From assembly GCA_021234535.1 (NCBI GenBank), contig SFZH01000008.1:6952897-7016896 (forward strand): a DNA stretch of 64,000 bases. The letters are read 5' to 3'. Below the pieces are notes generated by a model. The model was not told where the DNA came from. It did not search any database and saw only the letters and a list, made by a program, of their open reading frames with translations. The stretch is from Stichopus chloronotus (Eukaryota; Echinodermata; Holothuroidea; Aspidochirotida; Stichopodidae). A program made the position numbers and the translations under genes. Below, piece by piece: positions 1 to 13,100 of the stretch; position 1 is the first letter of the stretch; every line of letters starts with the position of its first letter.

Positions 1-51
1 TGTGATTGACATATTAAAAAAAATCTTTAAAGAAAATATGGATCAACTCAC

Positions 52-3000
52 TACTTTGGATAGAAATAGCTTCAATCTTCGCTAGATAATTCGACGCTGG
101 CAATTCCAGAGATTTTCTCAGAAATGTTTCCCAGTGGACCTCTTTCTTTTTCATAACCCGTTCTGAAGTAAGCAATATATCGTCAGTAGTACATACACAA
201 TAATATAATAACGAAAATATACCCAAACAATTGCCAGCCTTGTATTCCATCATGGGAAAACTTTGAGCACTGATTCTGTTAATTTTTCTGTTTGGTGCAT
301 TCACAACAGCTTAATCAAAACTGGCCCGTGCATTACCTGTAGATAATACACTATAGGGGTTAATATAAGCGATGTACAAGGGCGCAGGCCAAGTGCATCC
401 AGCGATAGCATTAATCCCCGAGAATGAATTATCCTTTGATTTAATTTGATTAACCTTGTTCATACATACAAAACGAGATTTTGATTAAAAAAAAAAGACG
501 AACACGAAAAAAAAATATGAGTTTGTGAACACCTGCATTTTTATTGAAAACGAGTGACGAGAGAAGGTAAACAACGTTAATAACATGTCATCAACGCTTG
601 TACGCTATATATAGACAAAGCACCACCACTCCTTTGCGTAAGGTAGCAGACTACAAAGCACTGGCCGATCTATGTTTTTATTGTATTCATCCGCTGGTGA
701 GTTTACTCTTTGATCCACGGTGTTTTTATTGCAAATGTAATGCACGGTCACCTGACTGAGATGGGCCAATAAGAGTTGAGGATTCTTATCAATTATGCAG
801 TGTATGAACGACACATAGGCCTACTACTGTAAAACAAATACTTATTGTGAAATTTAGGTTCTTAAATATTTGATTACTGCAAACCATACATTGTCAAGAA
901 TTTCCACTTACCTGTAAGAGTTGTTAAGACAACACATTTGTTGGCTTCGTTAGCTAAATTGACGGATCCCATCCATCTTTTGTATATTTTTCCCATTTTA
1001 ATATTCATGATGATTGAAATATCCTTCTCCGTCACTATCCTTGGATCTTTACCCGGAATTTCATCTGCCGTGGAATAATAATCTGAAAAAAAAAACATTA
1101 TTTGATGAAAATAGTCTATACGAAAAACTTCAGTGGAGCAGCCTTAATCAATATTCTCAGAGACGACCTTACACATGCTAGCTGAAGCAGTGGCGGTGCC
1201 AAAAGGAGGCAGGGCGATCCTCCAACTCACCACCCTTGCATATCCACTAACTCTGATGAGAATCTCATTCTAAAAATATCAAAATACATCGTTATAAAGG
1301 GTGTGAAATAGAATGAAGGCATTTGCCGCAACAAAATGTGCCTAAAAATGTTTTTTTTTTTTAATTTGAGGACACCGTAACGTCTTAATAATATGAACTG
1401 TCGGGATGAGTTCCTTTTTTGTTGAAGAAGAATACGTCTCCTAAATATCTAATGCAGATGTATATATGATCCTATCTCTTGATCTCTTGATTTCATTCAT
1501 TACTACCCTTACTTTGTTCACTTTCTCCTGAGTTTTGAGAATCCTCTTCTTCAGTAGGTATCTTTGGCAGCTCTTTTCTGTAAAAAAAAAATAAAATTAT
1601 AGAAATTATCCCCAAGAAAACGTACTTATTGACTATTGTCGGGAACAAAGTTTGCCCACCTTTGAAAATATAAAGGGACTATAGAAAAAAGGCACCTTTC
1701 TTAAAAAAAACAAAAACAAAATAGTGTTGTCATACTTTTCGAAATAAAAAAAAGGCCAACACATGATAATAATTAAGTAACAACATATTCACAAAACCTA
1801 CCTTACATCTTTCGGTGAGATAGTCTTCTTGACTGTGAACAAAGAAAATTAATCAGAAATTATGAACAGAACAAAGAAAACAATTCTTGTGTTTGCTTTT
1901 ATAAAGAAACCCATAAGTTTCCTGTGACACTGTAGGAAATGATTATATGACTATGTAAAAAACGAAATATGATAAAAAGTAAAAACATAAAGGAAATGCA
2001 GAAAAATATAGAATTAAAAATCCCATATTTTCATACTTTGCTAACTACTAATTAATATATAGTGTAATTAGTTGTAGTTAATTTATTACACATAATTGAA
2101 TAATTATTACAGCAAAAAGTAACTTACATGACTGATTAGTATTTGGGGCCCCTGCATCAAGTATGTTCATTGAAACACCACCGGAAGAGATATTTTGATT
2201 CCTTACGATCAATACAAAAGTCAGTAAAACAATGAATGAATGTTTAAATTCATGAATGAATGAATAAATCCAATAAAAAAATGAGCCAGGGCCATTTTTT
2301 AGTATACTTTAAACTAAAAAATCAAATGTTCCACTGCATATACCACACTAAATGAAAATAATAGCATAAAGTAAATAATAAAATAAATAAAACAAAACTA
2401 AAAAAATAGAAATTATATTTCACAAAGTAACAAAGTTGACAACAGGAGTTACACTACAGTGACTGCATTAAAGTGGCGATAAATGGAATACAAAGTTGAT
2501 TTGATAATGACCTGCGGACTTTGGGAAGGTGACATTTAAAATGTTCTGGCGACTTATTATTGCTACTTTTTGCTAAACGCAAAGATCATGTCCTTTCGAG
2601 CACCCCTCCTTCCTCCAAATAGAAAACTATGAGGCATAGCGAATAACGCATAATTGTATTTTGAAAATAAAATCACTCATAGAATGGAAAACAGAATAAA
2701 GAAACAAGAAACAAATCTCCAAGAACCGACCGCGAAAAAAGTAGAACAGCATGTGTCTCTATTTTATAATATTGTGGTGGGTTTGTTGGTAAATGTTCGG
2801 AACACAGGTCCTCAATAAGTTTCAGTGTATGTATTGTATTGTTTTACACGATTTTGTTGCATTACATTGTGTTACTGTATTGTATTCTTCACATTGAATT
2901 AGAATCATATTATATTGTATTACTCAGTGTACATTGTATTATATTATATCTTGTATTATATATGTAGCATATTGCATCATATCTATCCAATCATGGTAGT

Positions 3001-3567
3001 CATATTTTGGTCAGAAGCTAAAATAGTTGAGAGAGTAAATAATGCTATAACATTAATAAACATTATTAAAGTGCAGAGTGAATGTGACGTGCATCTCTAG
3101 GAGAATCAATATTAAAAGACATTTGAATTGAATGCTAATGTATATTCTCCCCTTCAGCATGAAGAGTGCAAAGATACGCTTTTCGAATGTAATCATATAC
3201 TTCACTCACCCTTGTCGGTTCCGTGCTCTCGACGCTGCCAAGAAAAAAGAAAGTGTAAAAGACTTAACTTCTTATAAGACAAGTTATCGCAAACTCCCAA
3301 TAACGAAACAAAAAATGTTGCCGACTTCAGCTGGTATTGAAGATATTCAGCAGACAATGGTTTAGGTTGCAAACACAGCGTTTATAACATTTTGAAAAAA
3401 AAATGCACATAATTTTAATGGTATTTAATTATAGCAATACTTGAAATACCTACATCTACATTTTCTGACTGTGAAACAAGCGACAACTAATAGAAAACTG
3501 CAAATGACCCCGACCGCACCAGTCACAATCAACCAAAACTGATATAAAGATTTTGGTAGAGAAATTG
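52..3567 (-). CDS. Receptor tyrosine kinase-like protein, probable pseudokinase (partial: TM to kinase N-lobe)
   Basis: Six minus-strand exons chain with matching phases and GT-AG sites: 3567-3454, 2151-2128 (24 nt), 1832-1802 (31 nt), 1577-1513 (65 nt), 1082-912 (171 nt), 162-52 (111 nt); together about 172 residues with no stop. The first exon encodes one hydrophobic helix (FWLIVTGAVGVICSFLLVVA) followed by basic RKCR, a typical stop-transfer. Next comes a short acidic/basic juxtamembrane part (PTEEEDSQNSGESEQ), then a kinase N-lobe: MNIKMGKIYKRWMG fits the glycine loop, CVVLTTLTE fits the VAVKTL strand, and HWETFLRKSLELP fits helix C. Two glycines of GxGxxG, the VAIK lysine and, by my alignment, the helix-C glutamate are replaced (M/I, T, K), so ATP-dependent catalysis is doubtful. 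The extracellular exons upstream and the C-lobe (off the left edge) are not seen. Family assignment is by pattern, not search; a diverged active kinase or a decaying paralogue is possible. Confidence 0.68.
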
Positions 3568-4505
3568 CTGAAAAAACAAGCAAAGAAGATATCTTTGTTC
3601 TCTTGAAGGAAGTTAATGGATTGTCTTTTTTATCGTCAGGACAGAAAATAACGTTTAAATGCGGTGGGGAACAGATTTCTGGAATCACTTTCCAGTACTT
3701 CAAGGATTTGCTAACAGTTGTACACAGACTAACATTTATCATCATAATTTCTTTCGCTGACTTAACACTCTATGAAAATTGCAGTTTCTTTTTCCTAATA
3801 TAATTCTAATGAAGTAGATATTATAACATTTTCTATAAGTGAAGCGAATCCTATTCCAAAGAAAGCGTAAAACTTTTATAAAGCAAGAACATCGTGTGTA
3901 TGTGTTAGCATTTTACAGGGAACAGAACACTTGTTCAAATCCAGACATTGTATGTATACAATGTGATTACTATGACAACACTAAATGTGTGTTTGTCAAT
4001 GATGTGTGATTATAACAGACAACGTGGCTTAAAGGGACACGCAACTAATACACGGTGCACTTTGATATTGTAATACCAGGATGTTGACACAACACTGTAT
4101 TAGTTCAAAATATACATTAACTATGTAAACTGAACAATTCCGTGTGTAAAATTTACATGTAGGAGAAATATACTAGCAATGGAAAAGCTTGCGGTTATGA
4201 TAATATACTTAAATCAATAATTACTTGTCATTTTATCAAGTTGAACAGTAAGTGTTGATTTATCGGTTGTATAATCCAACGAATGATATGTTCAGAATAA
4301 CTTTCTGCAGTAATTTATGTATCCTAGCCCACAAAATTAACTATGGCAATTTTAATTATGCGAAATACCGTACATGCTATTTTAGAACATTTGTCAACTG
4401 GATAATTTAATTTGATATTAGTCGAAAAGAAACCGGTGCCTATACCGCTGACAGGCAGTATTGGCAACATAAGCCTCTATTTTTTCTACTTGTTCTTGAT
4501 AGTTA
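3568..4505. other. Region upstream of the receptor TM exon; no exon resolved
   Basis: If the receptor gene is intact, its ectodomain exons should lie at or beyond here on the minus strand. The minus frame stays open back to about 3745 in front of the TM exon, but a good acceptor (pyrimidine run plus CAG at about 3568) argues that this is intron. Nothing else is recognisable. Confidence 0.4.
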
Positions 4506-5100
4506 TGTCGAAATCAAACTGACATGTCGAAGTGAAAATTAACATGTCGAAAGTGATCGAAAACTCCAACATATAGATGTCGAACATTGTCCTCTTAACT
4601 ACAATTCTTTGAAAACATTCCTCCTAAATGCATTTACCATGGAACAATATCTTCGATAGAAGGAAGGGTTTTGAGGAAATGTTTTCAAGTACATTTGTTG
4701 ATCAATTTTTCATTAAAGTAAAACAATAGGCTGGTGTATGTCGAATGCACGCCATCTAGATATGTCGAAGTAAAAGTCCATATCGTTAGTACCACTTTTT
4801 AATGAATTTCACATACTCTATAGACTTGAAAGGATATGTGAATGGCATTTCAAACAAATGTTTACCACCTCTGATTTTTCCTAACTTCTTTGCAGAACTC
4901 TCAAGAATGTATAATTATAAACTTATTGATTGTCGAAAACGGGTGTTGAATCTATGTCGAAGTTAGCAAACCATAATTGTCGAATTCTAAATAATATGTC
5001 AAAAACTAAAGGAATTCTTTCCGTCTGCGGTAGTCGACTTGGCAACGCATGTGTCGAAGTTCGCCTATTGTGAAGGTCGGAGTTAGCAGATTATGTCGAA
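4506..5100 (+). repeat. Cluster of eleven same-strand TGTCGAA words
   Basis: Exact TGTCGAA begins at 4506, 4525, 4545, 4578, 4739, 4763, 4931, 4955, 4978, 5052 and 5094, all in plus orientation, mostly as ATGTCGAA. Spacing is irregular (about 20-24 bases within groups, 70-170 between groups), so it is not a simple tandem array. Degenerate relatives lie between them, for example the GTTAGCA tail after the copy at 4955 recurs near 5076. It may be an eroded satellite or a protein-binding array; its function is unknown. Confidence 0.75.
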
Positions 5101-8100
5101 CACCCCATAACGGGAGAGCTAATCTATTTGTCATCATTGAAAATACACCGATTGTCGGTTGCTGGTGGGAATATTGTTTCACCTAATCCTCATTGTCTAT
5201 CTTACAAGAAAGCGCAGTAAATTACATTTATACATCATAACGATTGATGATGACGTCAAAACTTTAAAGTGATCGTAAAGTACTTACGGCACCCTACGTC
5301 GGGTAATATGGGGTTCAAGTATCGGATATCGAGTGACATTTGTATGTCAAAAACAAACCTCAATAGAATGAGGTCTTATGAGGTATTTTCGCATTAAGGG
5401 ACAATCGAGAAACTCAATGTTTTTTGTGATCTAGTCACATGTTGTCACATGTTACCTTTCAGGTCAGTTAGAGGTAATTTGGGTTACGTCATTCCCTGAT
5501 AATAACCTCAAAACAGACTCTCTGCAAATTATTTCTCGATTTCTGTCAGTTGCAGTAAAACCATTTGATTCATAACTATTAAAAGCAATATAAATTTATG
5601 GAGCGTTGAAAGCGGCATCCATTATAGACAATTTCATTAACACTCTGCCGCTTGTTAACTAAATTAAGGTCGCTGCATTTACCATGTAATGGAAGCGTCA
5701 ATATCCGTTGAACCGAAGCACCCTGGAAAATGTTTGGTCGAAAACACTTCCCAGGTCAACAAAAACGTGCATTTTCCAGCTCTTTTTATCTGTTTATTTT
5801 ACGCCTCACCCCTCATCTAAAAGTGAGTATAATTTAAATACGTTTTCAAGTACACTTTGTTTTGGGTCAAATTATGGTGATGGTGGGGGGGGGGGAACAC
5901 ACGGCACATGCCCTCGGTTATTATAGCCCCCCAAAAAAGTAATTTAGATGTCTTTTTGGAACTTGAAGAAAATGTAAAGCCTTCTTACCAATCGCTAGTA
6001 ATGAGCCTGCAAGCTTATTAGGTACTTAAACGGCGACGGGGGATGAAGGGGGGGGGGGGGACAGGATCAAGGGGTAACGAATTCTCCCAACTATGAGAGT
6101 AGGGATCCGATTTGTATTGCATTGCACCATGTATATACGGTGCACTTTGTAATGGTACGGAGAAATCGCTGAGTGAGGGTCCCCCATGTAAGTTTGAGTT
6201 TATTCGTTACTGTTGGTCAAGTCCATTTGTTCTGAGGATGTCCTTTCTTGGAGTACCTCCTCACTTGTTTTGATTCCCCCCCCCCCTCTTTCACGAGTTT
6301 TCAAAAACAAAAAAAAAACAGTATGGATAAAGAACCATATCGAATTTTTTCAGCCCTTCACCCTTCTCGGCTTCCGTATATGACTGCCAATTGCAGGAAT
6401 TCACCCCATGTAAGTAAGACTATACCGTCGGGATACTGAAGACTAGTACCATAGCACGAACGTACATGATCAGTGGGACAGTCTTTCGTCCAAGTTCCTC
6501 ATGCCGCATGGCCACCACCTCCAGTAGTGTCACAAGGATTGTTTGCAGGTGAAGGGGGTCAAGAGACTAGACGTGCGCTCCGGGGGGGGGGGGGGGTTAG
6601 CTAAAACAACTTTGTTTTGGGAGGGGACTCGAACATGAATGAGGGAGTCTCAACAAGTGTGACAATGTGCAGTATTCCTCTACTGCCGTGGAGTGCCTAG
6701 AACTCTACCGTACTTCCTATCACAATCAGTATTTACATACTTCCTGTTACAGGTAAGTAGAATCTCAAACAAACCTCAGCTTAGGGTGTCGATTAATTTT
6801 AAGACTTGGACTAGCGGTGAACTAAAAATTGTGGGAATACTATACCTAAGAGGAGCGCCACCACCAATTGAGGCCCAGCCCACTAGAAAATTTACATACC
6901 CCCCTCCTCGTAGACGGCCGGAAATAGACGTTCCCAGGATCAAAATGGCAGTGTCAGTATTTGCTCTAATGGAAAATCCCTCTTCTTATATTGCTGGAAG
7001 TTTTCTCTTTTTAGATCTAATAAAAGTTGTTTATTTACAATTGTAAAAACTGACATATTTTCCTCAGTAAGTGTGCAACATCATCATCATTCCCTGGAGT
7101 AGATGGCGCTAAAAGGAAAGTAAAGGCAAACTGACATTTTCCTTTACCTTTTCTTGTTGTAATTCTTTGTCTTACTACCTTTTTTACTATTATTTTATTT
7201 TTCAACGTTATGTTGAGCCTCCAGAACACCTCAGGTGGTATTTTAAGGAAATATGCAGTCGCCTCTACTACATTTTGAAAAATTATCAAAGTTTTGCACT
7301 TCTCTTCTCATTTCTCCAAGTATTTTTCTTGATATTGCTGAATAACGGTACTGCATAAGCACAAACAACAAAAAATAATATCACATAACAGTCTATCCGC
7401 AACCACACCAAAAGGGCTTCCTTCTCTTACATTTTATGCTTGACTTTCCGTGACGTCATGGGGTTTTGAACCCTCGTTTGAACTAAAAGAGTTGATTTTT
7501 CAAGCACAATATCTCAACATTTAAAAACTATCAAAAAATTACAATCATGAAAACTATTCGCTATAACATAAAAGTACTGTTGATGGGCACCTCGGTGATC
7601 AAGGAGCAAGGATGTGAAAAAGTAGGAATCTGACCCTTCTTATGGAAGGTTTATAAATGTTTTCCAATACCTAGTAAAATGATCAATTATTACATCGAGA
7701 CGTCGTAAAATCACTCAGTTGGTATCAAAGTAAAAGGAAAATGTTATCTCCTATTCACTGATATCAGTTTTGTACCATTAAATCTTGTAAGTGAGTAAGG
7801 TACTCGACAAATATAAGACAAATCAGTTCCGTCCCCATATACACGTGCATGTCAGGACCATTTACGCCACAGTAAAACGATGGCAAGTTCACGACCACTG
7901 GTGACTACTCCTATGGGTATAGGCTAGATCCAGTACATACAAAATGTACAGCGAAATCGATGTATCCTAAATCTTTGATTATAGGAGATTGTGTCAATTA
8001 AACTTCGTAATTTTTATGTTACGGTAAGCTTATGTTGCCATCTGCAAATATCGATTGAAAGATGTCGAATTGATTCATTAAACGAGTCAGGTACTCGCAA

Positions 8101-8835
8101 AGTTTGAAGACACTGTTCGAGAAAATGGGAAATAAGTCTCTCTCTTCGATTGTATTTGTTTTTAAATAATCTTACATAATACCTAAAAATCGTTCATTTC
8201 CAAGGAGATGGAAGAAGTCTACCTACCTTGCTTCAATGGAAGAGAGAAAGCCTATTTTGCAGTATTCAACAAACAGTTGGCCATCACTTATCAGTCTAGT
8301 TCCGCCACATGAATTCATTGAGACTTTCCAGTGTAGGCGAGAATGTAAGAGAATGGGTCACGTGATCTAATTAACTCGGCGGTTGCAGATAGTCTGATAA
8401 TGCAAAAGGGTCATTAATGAATTAGCATATAAGGTACACTTATACAGTTTGGAGTGACTGCCTCTTCCCTTGTGAGGGATTGCCGTTAATACTGAACCAT
8501 AACATGATCCGCCGATCACCATTGTTTGTCATGTACTCTCTTTCTCGAATTAAGGTTTAAATTTTCTACGGGTAGTTCACCCGACGAGTCCTATAGCCCC
8601 TGAACTATCCTAGTTCTCTGAAAGATTACCAGTTACCAAAAGGTTACAAAAATGCCATGTAACAGCGGCAAATTACTGGAAGAAATCTCTGTTGGTTTTT
8701 CAATTTAATTAACGCTTTGAAATTGTACTTCATGATACTTTAGATTGGATATATTAACGGCTAACCGGCAATTATTTTGGACATTACATTGGTCACATCT
8801 CTTAAGCTATCGTAACGTTCCTTTTAAGAAAGTCA
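5101..8835. other. No gene recognised; homopolymer-rich
   Basis: Open frames here are short and lack splice support or family motifs. The stretch holds long G or C runs at 5885-5895, 6048-6060, 6276-6286 and 6582-6596 and two exact CRE palindromes (TGACGTCA at 5251 and 7451). Confidence 0.5.
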
Positions 8836-9015
8836 AATTTATAAAGAAATACAGAGGATGTTCAAGTAATTGTGCCTGTGTGACAGCACATTTTCACCAT
8901 AATGCATTGTACCATTTTGAAGTAGATTCTTATTTAAAAATAGGTAACTTCCAAACGGAACATGCTATTGAGCTATTGTTTTCAATAGTAAAGAGAGAAA
9001 ATATTTCTAGGTTTT
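8836..9015 (+). repeat. Dispersed repeat of about 200 bp, copy 1
   Basis: Shares an ordered set of blocks with copies at about 9928 and 48050: AAAGAAATACARAGGAT, a TGTGACAKCACA block, CATAATGCAWTGTACCA, and GGAACATGCTATTG followed by a GTAAAGAGARAAA tail. Copies are diverged and have no clear coding frame. Probably an old SINE or MITE-like element; the ends are approximate. Confidence 0.65.
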
Positions 9016-9242
9016 ACTGAATGATATGATACTGCCATAGCCATAGCCAAACCCATAGCAACAGTTGCCATGGTAACATTATGTATACGGTTGATATATG
9101 AGACATGGGGGATCTAACCTGGTATGGTAATTAAAGTGACCTGGAACCCTCCCCCCATTAGAGTAAGGGTCAAAATGTGTGAAGATGTGTGTCTGTCCGA
9201 GTGTGTGTCGTTTGTGTGTATCTGTCCAAAAGAAACATTCAA

Positions 9243-9279
9243 TTTCAATGTGACTTTCAATGTGACTTTCAATGTGATT
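9243..9279 (+). repeat. Short tandem repeat, 12-bp unit
   Basis: Three successive copies of TTTCAATGTGAC (the last incomplete), with a further AATGTGACTT just downstream. Confidence 0.8.
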
Positions 9280-9927
9280 TAAAAAATACAATGTGACTTA
9301 ATATTTCAACCTATGCAGCCATGTTTGGACTGAGCAATTATATCTAATAAGTTGTCATTTTACATTCTTTTGGTAATACCCATATCCAATATGTTTTGCT
9401 GTTACATGTCGTGTATACAATAGCCAAAGAATTACGTTTTGCTGGGAAAAGAAATTAAGTGATGCAAATGATTGTGAGGTGCTTCTGAGAACTATTCGAA
9501 AACGCGCAGATCTGAGAAATAAAGGAAATCAAAGGATAACGTTGACGCACACGCGATCTGCATGGGAATATGTGATTTGACGCGCACGCATGACTGCTAC
9601 ATTTAAGCAACACTTGCGCTTTATCTACCTATCCATGGTCGAGTGTGCTACGCCTAGCTACGTGTACCTATGTATGTACGTGAATAATCTAAAGCATGCA
9701 CTGAGAGTTCAATCAGACTCTTGATCTACTTTAATACAGACGTGTAAAAGAGCGAATGATTATGGACAACGATAGGGATGAGATGTAACTCAGTGGATTG
9801 CCCTCTTTTCTTTAGAGCAATTTGACACTGGTGAAAATGCAGCTTTGGTATATTGTAGATTTACCTTAAAATATTGAAGAAATTTTAGTCACAAATATAA
9901 AATATTGTAATGTTTCCTGACGGTCGG

Positions 9928-10150
9928 AATTATAAAGAAATACAAAGGATATTCATGAAGTGGTCGAGTCGGGGTGACATCACATATTTCTCTCATTGCA
10001 ATGTACCATAATTTTGAAATAAATATTTCTTTAAAAATTCATAACTCCCGAAACGGAACATGCTATTGGGACTAGGGTTAGTTTACCCACAGAGAAAGAA
10101 AAAATATCCCTAATTTTTATGAAATATCAATTTTCTTCACAATGTCCAAC
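9928..10150 (+). repeat. Dispersed repeat of about 200 bp, copy 2
   Basis: Same block order as copy 1: ATAAAGAAATACAAAGGAT, GGTGACATCACATA, GCAATGTACCATAATTTTGA, ACGGAACATGCTATTGGGA, then an A-rich AGAGAAAGAAAAAATATC tail and an ACAATGTCC end also seen in copy 3. Noncoding. Confidence 0.65.
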
Positions 10151-13100
10151 CCCTTAAGGCTACTTTTTTTTTACTTAAATTGGAGAGGAAAAGTACATCT
10201 TTATGTCCAGCATAATTAACATTAGAGTTAGTGTTAGGAAATGCACCTATCCATTAAGTATAGCCCCTATGAATCATTTAAGTCACTTCCAAACAAAAAC
10301 GAAATGTTGCAAATTGACTGAAATCCGTGGCAGTCGAAATTCCCCAGGAACTAACAACTAAACTTGCAACATGTTTACTTCCATGTGTTGAAGGACAAAC
10401 ACAAGAATCGGTCTGCTAGCTGGCGGTATTCAAACTGATTTTCGCAACTGGGCTTTTTCCTCTCAAATCTGGGTGTTATCATTAAGGCCCTACTTATTTA
10501 GGGCCCGCTAGTGATGACTCAACGTGGATTCGTATCAATTTCCCATTTCCTTGAAGTATCTTGGATGGTGAGCAACAGTGTTGTAAATGGACGGATTCTT
10601 GAGGGCCACAAGAAAACAACAATGAAAATCGATAACAGTTCTCAAATGATGCGAGACCCGTCCTCATGGTTGTTGCCATGTGAATAAGAGAACACAATAG
10701 CAATCAAGTGTTTACCTATCCTAACACAACAAAGTATTAGCACTTTTACCATACTCTGTACAATGTGTGCTCATATATATCGCCAAAGTACATGGCAAGA
10801 AAGTGAAGTTTGGAATACCCCATGGTAGCACATACACCAACTGTGTGAAGTAGTTGGTGGAAACATTAGCAGGTGGATAAAATTTCAACTATTTTGCGCT
10901 TCACCAAGTGGAAAAAATTGACACTTTTTGATTTGTATTATTCGACTATACTGGGCTTCCAACGTGAGAGAAACTTCGGAGTTACAGGAATCAGAACCAA
11001 CTGTTTTATAAACAAGATATGGATTCGAACGACAATCATTAAATACAACAAAATCTTCGTTCACTAAAACAGTAAGTTTTAAAGCAACGTTACATTCATT
11101 TGTTCATTAATTATAGTGCAGGTTGTAGTGAAAATTAATTTCATGTAATAAAATTTTTAGCCTTAAAGCAAAGTGTTGGATTTGAAAGAGGGCCTTAACG
11201 AGTGTGGAGAGGGGTGGCTGAGCCTAGGCCAACACTCCATTGCAAGGCGACAAGAACATATCCCAATATATAAAACGTCCTTCCTTTTCCTTGGTTTACA
11301 TCATTTACAGCCTAACGCCTAGCCAATACCCACCCCCTCCCCTTTCCCAGTCCCAGACATACTCGATCTGCCTCCACTATACGCGGTGTGTAAAGTAAAG
11401 TGTATGTAGGCCTAGGTATGAGCAGATCCGTTCCTCATGTAACTTATATGGCCCTAGGGGGTCGGCAACCTTTCGGAGGGGGGGGGAGGGGCCAACTTGC
11501 TCTTCGACGAATTAGCGGAGGGCCGAAGGGGTAATTGAAATAGCCTAAAGGCGAGGCGTTTACGGGAATTTGATTGTTGAAAGTATTACAGGAATGTGTG
11601 GCTAGGCGTTCTCGAAAGTACAGTATTTCACATCGTGCATTTTGTGTGAGAGTTAGACTGATACTCGGGGGGACGGATTCTTGACCCTGTCGGGCCGGAG
11701 GTGACCATCGGGCCATGGGTCACCGACCTCTGCCCTATAGTCAAGAACGTAATTTTCACCCAACGGTGTAAATTTACTAATCATTATTACTACGCCGGCC
11801 TGGTTGATTCGAAGTCTCCGAATTTCCTTAGTAACATTTTGCCTGCACGGTAGGGTCGACGTCGATTTTGGGACGGCGTCTACGTTGGTCATCCCCTGCG
11901 TCGCCGTTTGTAAAGCCGATCGACGTTGGATCAACGTCGCCAACTGAGACGGCTGTCTGACGTAGTTTGGACCCAAAGCGACACTTCCATGTTCATTTCA
12001 CGTCTGTTTGACCTAATCAAAAAGACTGTCATATTTTTTACTTCCATCTGGCCTCGTTTTTTCAGTCGCAAAGGGAATGTTCCTTAGTTACCTCTGAAAA
12101 CTAACCGACCTCAATCCGACCGATTGCACCAAATACCGACATCTAGCCGAAGGCAAAAGTTTAATTGCACTTAGGTAAAGCTAAATGCACGTGGCTACGT
12201 ACGTACGACCGTTTACTAACCGATGGCTGGCATGCGCAAAGTTTGAATTGAATTTGAAAGTTGATCTTCAGGGAGCCCCGTATTGGTTCACAAAGGACCC
12301 TATATCATGTTGTTCCCATTTTTGTGGGAACATAATACTATCCTCTCCACTATAGACCCACTCATCACAAGGCCAAGTACATCCCCTTTAGACCTACATA
12401 CCCACCCTACCCACATAACATATCAACCCACTAGACCCACACTGCCTATACGGAACTACCCATCAAACCGAGGCCTAAACTACCAACCAGACCCACCCTT
12501 TTATGATGTTTCAGAAGTAAGAATGTTTACATCATTGAAGTAGAGTTAAGCACTCTCTACACTACAGAAGAATACATTTGTTTTGTTTATTGTTTGTGAT
12601 TCAACCATGCACGTTGATTATGTTATAGCGATTACACATGGCTCTACTTGTATTTCTAAGGACGTTCTATACGTCATCACTTGTAGAATCCTTTACGTTG
12701 GCGAAAATAAAAGGGGGGGGGGGTGCAGTAGCTGGGTTACAGAGCATTTACAGTAAGATCCATCAAAAGTAGGTTTTCTGGTTTCCCCATATTATCCCAT
12801 TTGAACACTCAATGTAATCTCAACGCGGATGTTTCTTGGCGCTTTTTTGTCTGCAGAGGCTCTGACCATGATCGTCTCACTGCTGAAAATCGATTGATCT
12901 TCAAACTTGAAACTATCACCCCAAAGGCTTAAAAGATTAAGCTAGACTCAGTACAGATCATCCTCTGACCTCCTTTTGCCTTCCATTTTTCGCTGAAAGT
13001 TTTACTTACCTCTTACACTGTTGGTTTCTCCTTTGACATTTGATTGACCACCTAGTAGAAGGGTCAATATCCGACCCTGTTTTTACAAATACATCTCATA

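Noticed and set aside
3570..3745. Extension of the receptor TM exon upstream to an ATG near 3745
   Set aside because: A strong acceptor precedes the TM segment, and the upstream part lacks signal-peptide or ectodomain character. It could still be ectodomain sequence, but it is not supported.
6693..7046. 117-codon plus-strand frame with a proline-rich middle
   Set aside because: No family motif and no paired splice sites; consistent with chance in this composition.
11444..11976. Two overlapping minus-strand frames in a CpG-richer patch
   Set aside because: No domain or splice support; recurring AACGTCG words suggest repeat DNA.
12283..12543. 86-codon Pro/Thr-rich plus frame
   Set aside because: Arises from CCCAC-rich low-complexity sequence.
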